Shown here: in pieces, positions 7,084 through 14,875 of the stretch
How the letters are laid out: every line of letters begins with the position of its first letter
Numbering within the stretch: position 1 is the stretch's first letter
NCBI GenBank assembly: GCA_022566895.1
Contig: JADFIA010000022.1
Coordinates: 1-35,001, forward strand
Length of the DNA stretch: 35,001 nt
Origin: Pseudomonadota bacterium
Lineage (GTDB): Bacteria; Pseudomonadota; Alphaproteobacteria; Sphingomonadales; SMXR01
Direction of reading: 5' to 3'
Notes under the pieces: generated by a model
The model's database searches: none
Told to the model about the DNA's origin: nothing
Seen by the model: the letters and a program-made list of their open reading frames with translations, nothing else
Translations under genes and position numbers: made by a program

Positions 7084-8664
7084 TTAAGCGGCCGTTTGGC
7101 CGGCCAGAACCTTTTCGATAAGGTCGATCGAGCGCTCCAAGCCGTAAAGAGCAATAAAGTTGCCCATGCGCGGCCCTTGCGGCTGGCCAAGCAGGATCTC
7201 ATAGAGGGCCCGGAACCAGTCCCGCAGATTGGCGAAATCGTGGGCCTTGCCGGCGTCGTAGAGTACCGTTTGAATGGTTTCTCCATCGGCGTCGGGGGGC
7301 AGGGCCCGCAGTCTTTCAAGCAAAAAGGTCAGCGCCGCAGCCTCCGTCGGGTCAGGCAGCCGGTAGGACTTAGTCGGCGCCACAAAATCCTTGAAATAAT
7401 TTATTGCGAAATCGATCAACCGGTCGAGCTCCGGATTGGCCTGCGGGCCGGCGCCCGGCGCATAACTCGCTATGAACCCCCAGAGCACCTCCTTGTCGTC
7501 GGTATTGGCTGTGCCCACAAGATTCAAAAGCATGGAAAAGCCGACCGGCAGATCAACCGTCGGGGGCTTGCCGCCATGAATGTGATAGACCGGGCTCTCA
7601 AGCCGCGCGGCCTCTGAGAGACCCTCGAATGTGGCCAGATGCTGATAATATTCGTCGACCGTCTTTGGAATCACGTCAAAAAACAGGCGCTTTGCCCGTT
7701 GGGGATTCTGGTACATGAACAGCGACAGGCTCTCCGGTGAGGCGTAACGCAGCCATTCGTCGATGGTCAGGCCGTTGCCCCTTGATTTTGATATCTTCTC
7801 GCCATTCTCGTCGAGAAACAGCTCGAATATGAAGCCCTCGGGTGGCCGGCCCCCGAGAATCTTCTCGATCTCCGCCGACAGCTTGACCGATTCGATCAAA
7901 TCCTTGCCGGACATCTCGTAATCGACATCGAGGGCGCGCCAACGCATCGCCCAGTCTGCCTTCCATTGAAGTTTGCAGTGACCGCCGGTTACCGGCACCA
8001 CCACAGCCTCGCCGCCATCGTCCTCATAGGTAATCGTGCCTGCGGCCTCGTCACGTTCAACAATCCGGACCTGCAGTACTCGGCCCGTTTTCGGGCAGAT
8101 TGGCAGGAAGGGGCTGTAGGTCTGGCGCCGTTCTGGGCCGAGGGTCGGCAGGATCACCTCGCGCACAGCCTCGTAATTCGCCAGAATCTGCAATAGCGTC
8201 TGGTCAAACCGCCCCGAGGCATAGCACTCGCTCGAGGAGAGAAACTCGTACTCGAACCCGAAGGCGTCGAGAAAGGCCCGAAGGCGGGCGTTATTATGGG
8301 CGCCGAAGCTTTCGTGAGTACCGAAGGGGTCGGGGATGCGGCTCACCGGCCGGCCAAGGTTTTGGTGCATCATTTCTGGATTGGGGATATTCGCCGGCAC
8401 CTTGCGCAGGCCGTCCATATCGTCGGCAAAGCAGATCAGCTTGGTCGGTAAATCGCTGATCGTCTTGAAAGCCTGACGAACCATGGTCGTGCGGGCCACC
8501 TCGCCGAAGGTTCCGATATGCGGCAGGCCGCTGGCCCCGAACCCGGTCTCGAAAAGCACGAACCCCTTCTCGGGTGGCGCCTTTTCAAAGCGCTTAAGCA
8601 GTTTCAAGGCCTCGCGATAGGGCCAGGCCTTGCAATTCGCTATTCGCTGCGTACTTTGACTCAT
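7084..8664 (-). CDS. lysK: Lysyl-tRNA synthetase, class I
   Basis: It charges tRNA-Lys with lysine in the cytoplasm. This is the class I enzyme, found in archaea and many alphaproteobacteria in place of class II LysS. From ATG at 8664 it has 526 residues, the usual length. The nucleotide-binding HIGH motif is HIGT at 49-52 within GFGASGLPHIGTFGEVART, and the KMSKS-type loop is KISKS at 290-294. Other conserved blocks are CFADDMDGLRKVP, YEMSGKDLIESV and FELFLDENGEKISKSRGNG. A GTG six codons upstream (8682) is an alternative start. It is divergently transcribed from the dinG-like helicase, with 68 bases between the starts. No class II LysRS is seen in the window, so this could be the only enzyme. 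Confidence 0.95.
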   Translation of the reverse strand: MSQSTQRIANCKAWPYREALKLLKRFEKAPPEKGFVLFETGFGASGLPHIGTFGEVARTTMVRQAFKTISDLPTKLICFADDMDGLRKVPANIPNPEMMHQNLGRPVSRIPDPFGTHESFGAHNNARLRAFLDAFGFEYEFLSSSECYASGRFDQTLLQILANYEAVREVILPTLGPERRQTYSPFLPICPKTGRVLQVRIVERDEAAGTITYEDDGGEAVVVPVTGGHCKLQWKADWAMRWRALDVDYEMSGKDLIESVKLSAEIEKILGGRPPEGFIFELFLDENGEKISKSRGNGLTIDEWLRYASPESLSLFMYQNPQRAKRLFFDVIPKTVDEYYQHLATFEGLSEAARLESPVYHIHGGKPPTVDLPVGFSMLLNLVGTANTDDKEVLWGFIASYAPGAGPQANPELDRLIDFAINYFKDFVAPTKSYRLPDPTEAAALTFLLERLRALPPDADGETIQTVLYDAGKAHDFANLRDWFRALYEILLGQPQGPRMGNFIALYGLERSIDLIEKVLAGQTAA

Positions 8665-8732
8665 GGTTTTCGATGGTGCCACTGAACAAAGCCCCTGTCG
8701 CGGTGCTGCACCTTCAACTAAGCTAAAAGCCT

Positions 8733-11492
8733 ATGGCGGTCAAAGGAAAGAAGGGCGGAACAGAGCCGCAAATCGAGCTGCCAGCGTTGGTCGCCGACGC
8801 CGCCGGCGCCCTGTTGCTGCAGACCGACGGGGCGCTGGTCAGCCTGCCGGTGGATCGACTGGCGGAAGTCTTGGGGCGATCGCCGATCGTGGTCTGCAAT
8901 AGGCCCCTCTTGGTGCGCCGGCTGGGGGCCGAAGTACCCTTTGCCCTCGATATCCTGGAGCTGGCCGCTTTCGTGCTGCCGGCCGCAGACCTGATCCCCA
9001 CAATAGGCGGGCTGGCCAGACTTTTGGGCGTAACGGAGGAGATACGAGACAGCGAGGCTGAGGCACGGCTTCTGCGACGGTGCCTGGCCGCCTTGCTAAA
9101 GAAAGTCGGTCAAGACGACTTTTGGCAGAAGGGTAACGCATTACCGATCGCCATCGACTTAGAACTGGCTGGCTGGAATTGGGCGCCCCATCTTGCCTAC
9201 CGGCGCCCGCAATCACCGCTGACTGCCGCTTCCTGGACCGAGTTGCCGTCTTGGCACGACAGCTTGCCGTCGGGTCCGGGGCGCCACATAAGGCTGGAGC
9301 CTAAAGAGATCCAGCAGCGTCTCGACAACGCCTTGGGCCCGCAGGCAGAGCCTCGGCCGGGCCAGAGGGCCTATGCTGAAGCGGTGGCCGGTATATTTGG
9401 CCCGGCCCGCCACAAGAATGCGCCCAATATGGCGATCCTCGAAGCGGGGACTGGAATCGGCAAAACCCTGGGCTACCTGGCGCCGGCCAGCCTGTGGGCC
9501 GAAAAGGCCAACGGCACCGTGTGGATTTCAACCTTTACAAAGAACCTGCAGCGTCAGATGGACCAGGAACTGACTGCCATATACGGCGATCCCGAGCAAA
9601 AGTCGCTCCAGACAACAATTAGAAAGGGCCGTGAGAATTACCTGTGTCTGCTGAATCTGGAGGAGGCCATAAAGGGCGCCCGCACGGGCGGCGATCAGCG
9701 GCGGCGCATTTTTCTTGGCCTGGTTCAAAGGTGGCTCCAGATGACGCGGGACGGGGACATGGTGGGCGGGGATTTTCCACGTTGGCTAGCCTATCTGTTT
9801 CCTGGCCCGGTACTGGGCGGCCTCAGCGACCGGCGCGGCGAATGCATATACTCTGCCTGCAGCCATTATCGCCAGTGTTTTATTGAGCGGGCCCGGCGGC
9901 GAACCGACAACAGCCGAATCGTCATCGCCAATCATGCGGTAACGCTGATCGAAGCGACCTTGAGACAGAATGACCCGGTCCTGCCGCGCCATTTTGTCTT
10001 TGACGAGGGGCATCATTTGTTTGCCGCCGCCGACAGCGCCTTTTCGCTCCACTTGACCGGCCGGGAGGGGCTCGAATTGCGCCGCTGGGTGCTTGGCGCT
10101 GAGGGTCGGCGGCGTGGCCGGACACGCGGACTGAGGGCGCGGCTTGATGATCTTGTGATCGCCGATCCAGAGGCCACGCGGTTGTTAGCTGCAACCTGCC
10201 GGGCCGCGCAGGCGTTGCCGGCCGGCGGCTGGTTGAGGCGGCTGCAGACGGCGCAGCCGTCAGGGCCGTTTGAAAAGTTTCTTATGCACCTGAGGGCCCA
10301 TGTGTTGGCAAGCCAGAGGTCGACCCAAAATCATCATGGGCTCGAGGCAGGGGCCGGCGAGCTGCCGGCCGGCCTGCAATCGAAGGCGCGGCAGTTAGGG
10401 CAAGCGCTCAACCGGCTGGCGGTACCAATGATCGGGCTGGCAGATCAACTACGCCAGCGACTGGAATCCGCAGATTCGGAGATCTCCGGCGCCGACCGTG
10501 TGCGCATTGGGGCGGCAGTTGCCGCGATGGTGCAGCTGGCCGAGACACTTTCGGAGGGGTGGATCCCAATTCTCCAGAGCGTCAGCGGAAAGACCGTGGT
10601 TGCCGAGAGCCATTTTGATTGGCTGGCGCTGGATCGCCATGAGGGGCGCGAACTGGATGTGGGAATGCATCGCCATTGGCTCGATCCAACCGAACCAATG
10701 GCCGAAACCGTTATGGCACCCGCCAGTGGAATTTGCGTGACTTCGGCAACGCTGCGGGATCGGGTGAGAATCGTCGAAGGCGAGGCCGACTGGACCTCGG
10801 CTGAGACGCGGGTCGGCGCCAACCATCTGCCGATGGCGGCAATTCGGAAGAGTTTTCCGTCTCCGTTCGATTACCGCTCGCAATCGCGGGTACTGATAGT
10901 CACGGACCTATCGAAGAATAATCCGGACCGGATCGCCGCCGCTTACCTCGATCTTTTCCTCGCGGCCGGCGGCGGCGCTTTGGGTCTGTTTACGGCCATC
11001 GAGCGCCTGCGCGGCGTTCATCAGCGGATCGCAGCGAAGCTTAGCGAGCAGGGACTATCCCTTTTTGCGCAGCATGTGGATCCTCTGGACACCGGAACCC
11101 TGGTCGATATTTTCAGACAGGAGCCTCAAACATGCCTCCTAGGGACAGACGCGATGCGCGACGGCGTGGATGTTCCGGGCGACGCTTTAAAGCTGGTTGT
11201 ATTTGACCGTGTCCCCTGGCCGCGGCCGACCCTTTTGCACCGGGCCCGGCGCCAAAAGTTTGGCGGACGGGCTTATGACGAGATGTTGGTCCGGTTGCGC
11301 CTCAGGCAGGCTTTTGGGCGGCTAATTCGTAGAATTACGGACCGGGGCTTATTCGTTCTGCTGGACGCGGCAACACCTAGCCGGCTCCTCGACGGGCTGC
11401 CGGCTGGCACCCCGGTCAAGCGCCTGAGCCTTGATGAGGCTGTCGCTGTCACTAGAGAATTTCTCGCCGACGATCATGCTTGCGGGGGGTAA
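8733..11492 (+). CDS. DinG/XPD-like Fe-S superfamily 2 DNA helicase
   Basis: This ATP-dependent 5'-3' helicase of the DinG/XPD/Rad3 group acts on R-loops, D-loops or damaged DNA. The 919-residue protein has an N-terminal region (about 1-190) with a vestigial exonuclease-like look (DILELAAFVLPAADLIPTIGGLARLLG). The helicase core has Walker A EAGTGIGKT (about 237-245). Four cysteines at 305, 371, 376 and 382 fit the family's 4Fe-4S site. A DEGH Walker B sits at 424-427, with motif Ia-like WISTFTKNLQRQMDQEL. The C-terminal half has GTDAMRDGVDVPG and LRQAFGRLIRR (motifs V and VI). It depends on Fe-S cluster supply, which the suf operon in this window could provide. The stop codon lies inside a strong hairpin (11482-11508). 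Confidence 0.92.
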   Translation: MAVKGKKGGTEPQIELPALVADAAGALLLQTDGALVSLPVDRLAEVLGRSPIVVCNRPLLVRRLGAEVPFALDILELAAFVLPAADLIPTIGGLARLLGVTEEIRDSEAEARLLRRCLAALLKKVGQDDFWQKGNALPIAIDLELAGWNWAPHLAYRRPQSPLTAASWTELPSWHDSLPSGPGRHIRLEPKEIQQRLDNALGPQAEPRPGQRAYAEAVAGIFGPARHKNAPNMAILEAGTGIGKTLGYLAPASLWAEKANGTVWISTFTKNLQRQMDQELTAIYGDPEQKSLQTTIRKGRENYLCLLNLEEAIKGARTGGDQRRRIFLGLVQRWLQMTRDGDMVGGDFPRWLAYLFPGPVLGGLSDRRGECIYSACSHYRQCFIERARRRTDNSRIVIANHAVTLIEATLRQNDPVLPRHFVFDEGHHLFAAADSAFSLHLTGREGLELRRWVLGAEGRRRGRTRGLRARLDDLVIADPEATRLLAATCRAAQALPAGGWLRRLQTAQPSGPFEKFLMHLRAHVLASQRSTQNHHGLEAGAGELPAGLQSKARQLGQALNRLAVPMIGLADQLRQRLESADSEISGADRVRIGAAVAAMVQLAETLSEGWIPILQSVSGKTVVAESHFDWLALDRHEGRELDVGMHRHWLDPTEPMAETVMAPASGICVTSATLRDRVRIVEGEADWTSAETRVGANHLPMAAIRKSFPSPFDYRSQSRVLIVTDLSKNNPDRIAAAYLDLFLAAGGGALGLFTAIERLRGVHQRIAAKLSEQGLSLFAQHVDPLDTGTLVDIFRQEPQTCLLGTDAMRDGVDVPGDALKLVVFDRVPWPRPTLLHRARRQKFGGRAYDEMLVRLRLRQAFGRLIRRITDRGLFVLLDAATPSRLLDGLPAGTPVKRLSLDEAVAVTREFLADDHACGG

Positions 11493-11508
11493 ATTAAAGA
11501 CCCCCCGC
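11482..11508 (+). terminator. GC-rich hairpin across the helicase stop codon
   Basis: GCGGGGGGT (11482-11490) and ACCCCCCGC (11500-11508) form a perfect nine-base inverted repeat with loop AAATTAAAG. The TAA stop begins at the last base of the left arm. No T-run follows, so classical intrinsic termination is uncertain. It may end transcription weakly or protect the mRNA 3' end. Confidence 0.5.
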
Positions 11509-11571
11509 CTTGCCAACCTGCCATGAATCCCCTAATTGTCTTGGGCGATACAACAACGAGGCGATACGACC

Positions 11572-11988
11572 ATGGACGGCAGCACGATCTCGGCCCATGC
11601 GGCACTGGTTCAACTGATGGTCATGGTTTCGGCCTCGGACAGTGAGATGAGCGATAGCGAATTGAAAACAATGGGTGGAATCGTCAGCCACATGCCCATT
11701 TTCCGGGGTTACGATCCCGACAAATTGATCAGCGATGCAGAGACCTGTGCCGAAATTCTCGGCGAAGATGAAGGTGTCGAGACGGTTTTGGGGCTTTTGA
11801 AGGAAGCCTTGCCGAAGGAATATGGAGATACGGCGTACGCCATCGCCTGCGATGTCGCAGTTGCTGATTCCCACCTGTCGCAGGAAGAGTTAAGAATTCT
11901 CGAGATGATCCGTCACGAGCTGGGCGTTGATCGTCTGACCGCAGCGGCGATTGAGCGCGGTGCCGTGGCCCGGCGCCGTTCTTTCTGA
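11572..11988 (+). CDS. TerB-family (tellurite resistance-like) helical protein
   Basis: TerB-fold proteins are small all-helical acidic domains with metal-binding potential, named after the tellurite resistance locus but found widely in other roles. The 138-residue product shows the fold's two acidic repeats: LVQLMVMVSASDSEMSDSELKTMGGIV and YAIACDVAVADSHLSQEELRILEMIRHELGVD. In each, small/acidic residues follow a hydrophobic helix (SDSEMS and ADSHLS). The start at 11572 is preceded by GAGG about ten bases away; the longer frame from 11536 has no ribosome site. No other ter genes are nearby, so tellurite resistance should not be assumed. Confidence 0.85.
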   Translation: MDGSTISAHAALVQLMVMVSASDSEMSDSELKTMGGIVSHMPIFRGYDPDKLISDAETCAEILGEDEGVETVLGLLKEALPKEYGDTAYAIACDVAVADSHLSQEELRILEMIRHELGVDRLTAAAIERGAVARRRSF

Positions 11989-11999
11989 ACACAACCGAA

Positions 12000-12249
12000 G
12001 TGACCGAGCCAGCCGGCGATCGTCCGGGCAGCCTAGCGGCCATCATTCGACCGGTGGAAAACAGCGATATTCCTGCAATCAAGCCTATGCAAGGTCGTCA
12101 TGTACACAAAAACTGCAGCCGCGTTGGAGATCGAGGCGCCTGACGAAACCGGTATGGAACGGCGCTGGCGCCCGAAAGAGGACGCACGTAAATTCGGTTG
12201 GTTGGTCGATAGCGTGCTTGTGCAAAGGGCGCTTGGAGGAGGAGAATGA
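12000..12249 (+). pseudogene. Decayed GNAT acetyltransferase (phosphinothricin acetyltransferase-like)
   Basis: Two frames together spell the two ends of a Pat-like N-acetyltransferase. From GTG at 12000, one frame reads AAIIRPVENSDIPAIKPMQGRHV, the usual GNAT N-terminus, then runs to a stop at 12141. The next frame, from about 12100, reads AAALEIEAPDETGMERRW, the usual continuation. It jumps to RKFGWLVDSVLVQRALGGGE, the family's C-terminus (normally ...KFGRWVDSVLMQRALG). About 100 residues of the acetyl-CoA-binding core are missing. A frameshift plus an internal deletion have therefore inactivated it. Its TGA (12247-12249) overlaps the ATG of the next gene as ATGA, a fossil of the original operon arrangement. 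Confidence 0.75.
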
Positions 12250-12761
12250 AGCGGCTTCTGGTCATGCGTCACGCCAAATCAAGCTGGCAGAGACCCGGGC
12301 TCGAAGACTGCGAGCGGCCGTTGAACGAACGGGGCCGCGAGACCGCACGGCGAATGGGCCGGCATTTTCGGGAGCGCAAAATAACAATTGACTTGGCGAT
12401 CTATTCAACCGCCGAACGGAGCCGCGAAACGCTGGATCTGCTGCTTGATGATTATCGAAGGCCCGTGCTTACCGAAGGCAGAAAGGAGCTCTATTTGTCA
12501 ACCGGGGCCCTAATGCTCGATGTCATCGGCGGCGCTCCGGCAACTGCCGGTACCGTTCTGGTGGTGGCGCATTTTCCAGGCGTTCAGGAAGCGGCGCTCA
12601 CCCTCCTGGGAGCGAAAAGGGGTGGTTTTGCCGACCAGATTCGAAAAAAGTTTCCAACCGGCGCGGTGGCCGATTTTCACTTGCACATTCATGACTGGAG
12701 CCAAGTGAATGGGGCTCAGGGGCATCTGAACGACTATATACTGCCACGCTGGTTGAAATAG
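12246..12761 (+). CDS. SixA-like histidine phosphatase family protein
   Basis: This is a member of the histidine phosphatase superfamily. SixA-type members remove phosphate from phosphohistidine in signalling proteins. The 171-residue protein has the catalytic RHAKS motif at 8-12 (phospho-accepting His9), then SSWQRPGLEDCERPLNERG, IYSTAERSRETLDLL with the conserved Ser/Arg pair, and AHFPG at about 107-111, where the second catalytic histidine lies in a variant of the common GHNPG. A strong GGAGGAGGAG precedes ATG at 12246. The start overlaps the stop of the decayed acetyltransferase. The substrate in this organism is unknown. Confidence 0.9.
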   Translation: MKRLLVMRHAKSSWQRPGLEDCERPLNERGRETARRMGRHFRERKITIDLAIYSTAERSRETLDLLLDDYRRPVLTEGRKELYLSTGALMLDVIGGAPATAGTVLVVAHFPGVQEAALTLLGAKRGGFADQIRKKFPTGAVADFHLHIHDWSQVNGAQGHLNDYILPRWLK

Positions 12762-12860
12762 GGCCGGCACCGCATCGGCATCGGCCGACCAAATATTTCC
12801 CAAAACGTCTTATCTGGGAAATCAGGTTATGTTAGTCTAGGTCTTACTCCAAAGTACCAT

Positions 12861-12869
12861 GGGGGGGGG
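12861..12869 (+). repeat. Run of nine G residues upstream of the TPR gene
   Basis: A G9 homopolymer directly follows an AT, forming ATG at 12859-12861. It lies 37 bases before the chosen TPR start at 12906. With one more G (or two fewer) that ATG would be in frame with the TPR gene. Such tracts slip easily during replication. Confidence 0.8.
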
Positions 12870-12905
12870 TCGGTGCAACTTAACCCAGTGCGAAGGAGCA
12901 TGGTA

Positions 12906-13469
12906 ATGCGTCTTAGATTACATGTGATAGCAATGATAACGGGGGTCATGACCTTGGCGCCAGCTGTGGCTGCTGGTTATACCTACGAAATTGAACTCCG
13001 CAATTCGCAATATGTCGAGCGGGGAAGAGACTTCCTCAAAAAGGGCAATATCAAGGCCGCCATCGTACAGTACGAGAGGGGCCTTAGGGGCGGATTGGGG
13101 AGAACCGATCTCAAGGACACCCATAACGATCTCTGCGTTGCCTATTATTTCTTGGCTGAATACCAAAAGGCGCTTGATCATTGCAACAACGCGATCAAGT
13201 TGGTGCCGAATCATTGGGTCCATTACAACAATCGCGCCAATATTTACCTGATGCAGGGTGATTTGAAGCTGGCCAAAAAGGACTATGCGAAAGCCCTGAA
13301 ATTACACCCGAAGTCGGACGTAATTGAGAAAAACATTGCCCTTGCGGACAGAATTGAAAGAACGCTGCCTCCGGTATCTCGACCGATGAGCAGCGGCAAG
13401 AAAGACAAACCAGAAACCAAAGATTTTTTTCCCGAACCTGCAACAATGTTGATGGACCGTACGAAATAG
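12906..13469 (+). CDS. Exported TPR-repeat protein
   Basis: The 187-residue product has a signal peptide (RLRLHVIAMITGVMTLAPAVAA, cleavage near residue 24). Tetratricopeptide repeats follow: VERGRDFLKKGNIKAAIVQYERGLRG, THNDLCVAYYFLAEYQKALDHCNNAIKLVPNH and VHYNNRANIYLMQGDLKLAKKDYAKALKLHPKS. A charged, proline-containing tail ends it. The ATG at 12906 sits seven bases after AAGGAG. The ATG at 12900 is too close to it, and GTG at 12873 has no ribosome site. It probably serves as a periplasmic interaction module. A terminator follows (13494-13524), so it is likely a single-gene unit. Partner unknown. Confidence 0.85.
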   Translation: MRLRLHVIAMITGVMTLAPAVAAGYTYEIELRNSQYVERGRDFLKKGNIKAAIVQYERGLRGGLGRTDLKDTHNDLCVAYYFLAEYQKALDHCNNAIKLVPNHWVHYNNRANIYLMQGDLKLAKKDYAKALKLHPKSDVIEKNIALADRIERTLPPVSRPMSSGKKDKPETKDFFPEPATMLMDRTK

Positions 13470-13493
13470 GTTTTGAAGTTTTCAGGACCGTAT

Positions 13494-13524
13494 AAAAAGG
13501 ACGGCCTTTCGGGTCCGTCTTTCT
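13494..13524 (+). terminator. Rho-independent terminator after the TPR gene
   Basis: An A-rich run and GACGG (13499-13503) pair with CCGTC followed by TTTCT. The stem extends through flanking A-T pairs (AAAG with TTT), with an inner CC-TTTC-GG cap. It starts 25 bases after the TPR stop, the usual placing for an intrinsic terminator. Confidence 0.65.
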
Positions 13525-13650
13525 ATTGGCCGCACCCTTGATGCCATTCGCCGCAAGCCACCCGCATTCTGTTTGCCGGGGGCCAAAGCATAGGCGTATA
13601 ACTGACCGGACGGATCGCAGGCAATCTGCTGAAGACGATTTAGGAGCCAA

Positions 13651-14346
13651 ATGCTGCGGCAGCGGCGGGAGAAGAATTTGTCAAAACTCCTTACCAGAGC
13701 GGTATCAATTCTTATGCTGATTCTGATCGGCGGCTGCGATTCCGCTGAAGAAGCTGACTACACTTTCCCCTTCGAACCCGGACTCGAACTTAAGGTCAAG
13801 GCATTTGGCCAATATTATTACTCCGAAGTCGTCAAGGCAGAAGGCGCCTATGTGACGTGGAAGCTGCGGTGGAACGAGCGGGTCGTTTCCTTGCGCAAAG
13901 TTTATAAGGGGTTGATCACAGTCTATGAATCTGAGCTCGAGCGCAGTTTCGTCAACGAATTCGAATCCGCAGCAATCGATAAGCTTTTTCCGCTGAAGAT
14001 CGGCAAGGAGACTTCGTTTAAGGGATACAGGATCTCCAAGGAAGACGGCACTGAAATTCCATTCTGGGTGCACATGGTTGTGCAGGAAGAGGCGTTGGTT
14101 AAGGTCCGCGACCAAGAACACAGGACATTTGTCATCGAAATCACAACCGAATACGAAAAACTTGATGAAATAGTCACCGTCACCCGCACGCTCTGGTATG
14201 CGCCCGAGTTGGGTTTCAGCCTCAAGAGCGACTACCGCTCACAAGACGAGCATTTCCAGATGCATGTCTTGTCGATCATCACACCGGAGGAAGAGGACCT
14301 CGAGGGGACTCGCCGCCGCCGGACTCTCGGCACCGTCAGGATCTAA
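13651..14346 (+). CDS. Hypothetical lipoprotein
   Basis: I recognise no family beyond the lipoprotein export signal. ATG at 13651 follows TAGGAG with good spacing. A basic n-region (LRQRREKNLSKLLTR) and hydrophobic core lead to LILIGGC, giving Cys29 as the lipid-modified residue. The mature part (about 200 residues) looks beta-rich with many charged residues (FPFEPGLELKVKAFGQYYYS, TWKLRWNERVVSLRKVYKG, HRTFVIEITTEYEKLDEIVTVTRTLWYAPELGFSLKSDY). The last stretch resembles the 'TRTLWYAPELG...V' pattern common in uncharacterised exported proteins. It is convergent with sufT. Confidence 0.8.
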   Translation: MLRQRREKNLSKLLTRAVSILMLILIGGCDSAEEADYTFPFEPGLELKVKAFGQYYYSEVVKAEGAYVTWKLRWNERVVSLRKVYKGLITVYESELERSFVNEFESAAIDKLFPLKIGKETSFKGYRISKEDGTEIPFWVHMVVQEEALVKVRDQEHRTFVIEITTEYEKLDEIVTVTRTLWYAPELGFSLKSDYRSQDEHFQMHVLSIITPEEEDLEGTRRRRTLGTVRI

Positions 14347-14374
14347 CCTGTTGTGAGGGCCTAAAGATCGAGAC

Positions 14375-14860
14375 TCAGAGAAAGCCCATTTCGAGCTGCG
14401 CGGCTTCGGACATCATCTCTGGCGACCAGGGCGGGTCCCAAACCAATTCGAGATCGACCGCCTGCACACCTTCGATGCAGCCGAGGCGATATTCGACATC
14501 CATCGGCATGGTCTCGGCGACCGGGCAATTCGGACTGGTGAGCGTCATTACCACTTTGACCCTGCCGTCATCCGTTATGCCGACATCATAGATCAGCCCG
14601 AGCTCGTATATATTGACCGGAATCTCCGGATCGAAAACTGTTTGCAGAACACCGATAATACGCTCCAGGGGGCTGCCGGGCTCCGGCTCGGGTCGGCGAG
14701 GGTACTCCTTGGCCGGTGCCTGATCTTGCGAGGCTTGGCCGGACTTGCCATCATCCTCGAGAAAAGAATCGAGATAATCCATCGCCTGCTCCGGCGAATA
14801 AAGCGGCCGCTCGGCATTCTTTGGCGGGGCCTTATCCTTTTTTATTGAATCTTCGTCCAT
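14375..14860 (-). CDS. sufT: SufT-type Fe-S assembly protein (MIP18/DUF59 family)
   Basis: It acts in Fe-S cluster maturation or delivery and is commonly the last gene of bacterial suf operons. The 161-residue product has a charged, low-complexity N-terminal extension (about 1-65) and a C-terminal DUF59 domain: FDPEIPVNIYELGLIYDVGI, VKVVMTLTSPNCPVAETMPMDVE with the conserved cysteine, and LVWDPPWSPEMMSEAAQLEMGFL. It directly follows sufS, with 15 bases between the sufS stop and ATG at 14860. A TTG at 14872 is an alternative start only three bases after that stop. No sufA/iscA-type carrier or sufE follows within the window, since the next gene is convergent. Confidence 0.9.
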   Translation of the reverse strand: MDEDSIKKDKAPPKNAERPLYSPEQAMDYLDSFLEDDGKSGQASQDQAPAKEYPRRPEPEPGSPLERIIGVLQTVFDPEIPVNIYELGLIYDVGITDDGRVKVVMTLTSPNCPVAETMPMDVEYRLGCIEGVQAVDLELVWDPPWSPEMMSEAAQLEMGFL

Positions 14861-14875
14861 AACTTTATCCAAACT

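Noticed and set aside
11572-11988. Tellurite-resistance locus
   Set aside because: Only a single TerB-fold gene is present; none of the other ter genes is nearby, so the phenotype is not supported.
11951-12391. 146-codon plus-strand frame across the acetyltransferase remnant
   Set aside because: It is in a different frame from both recognisable acetyltransferase pieces and from the sixA-like gene, and has no family features.
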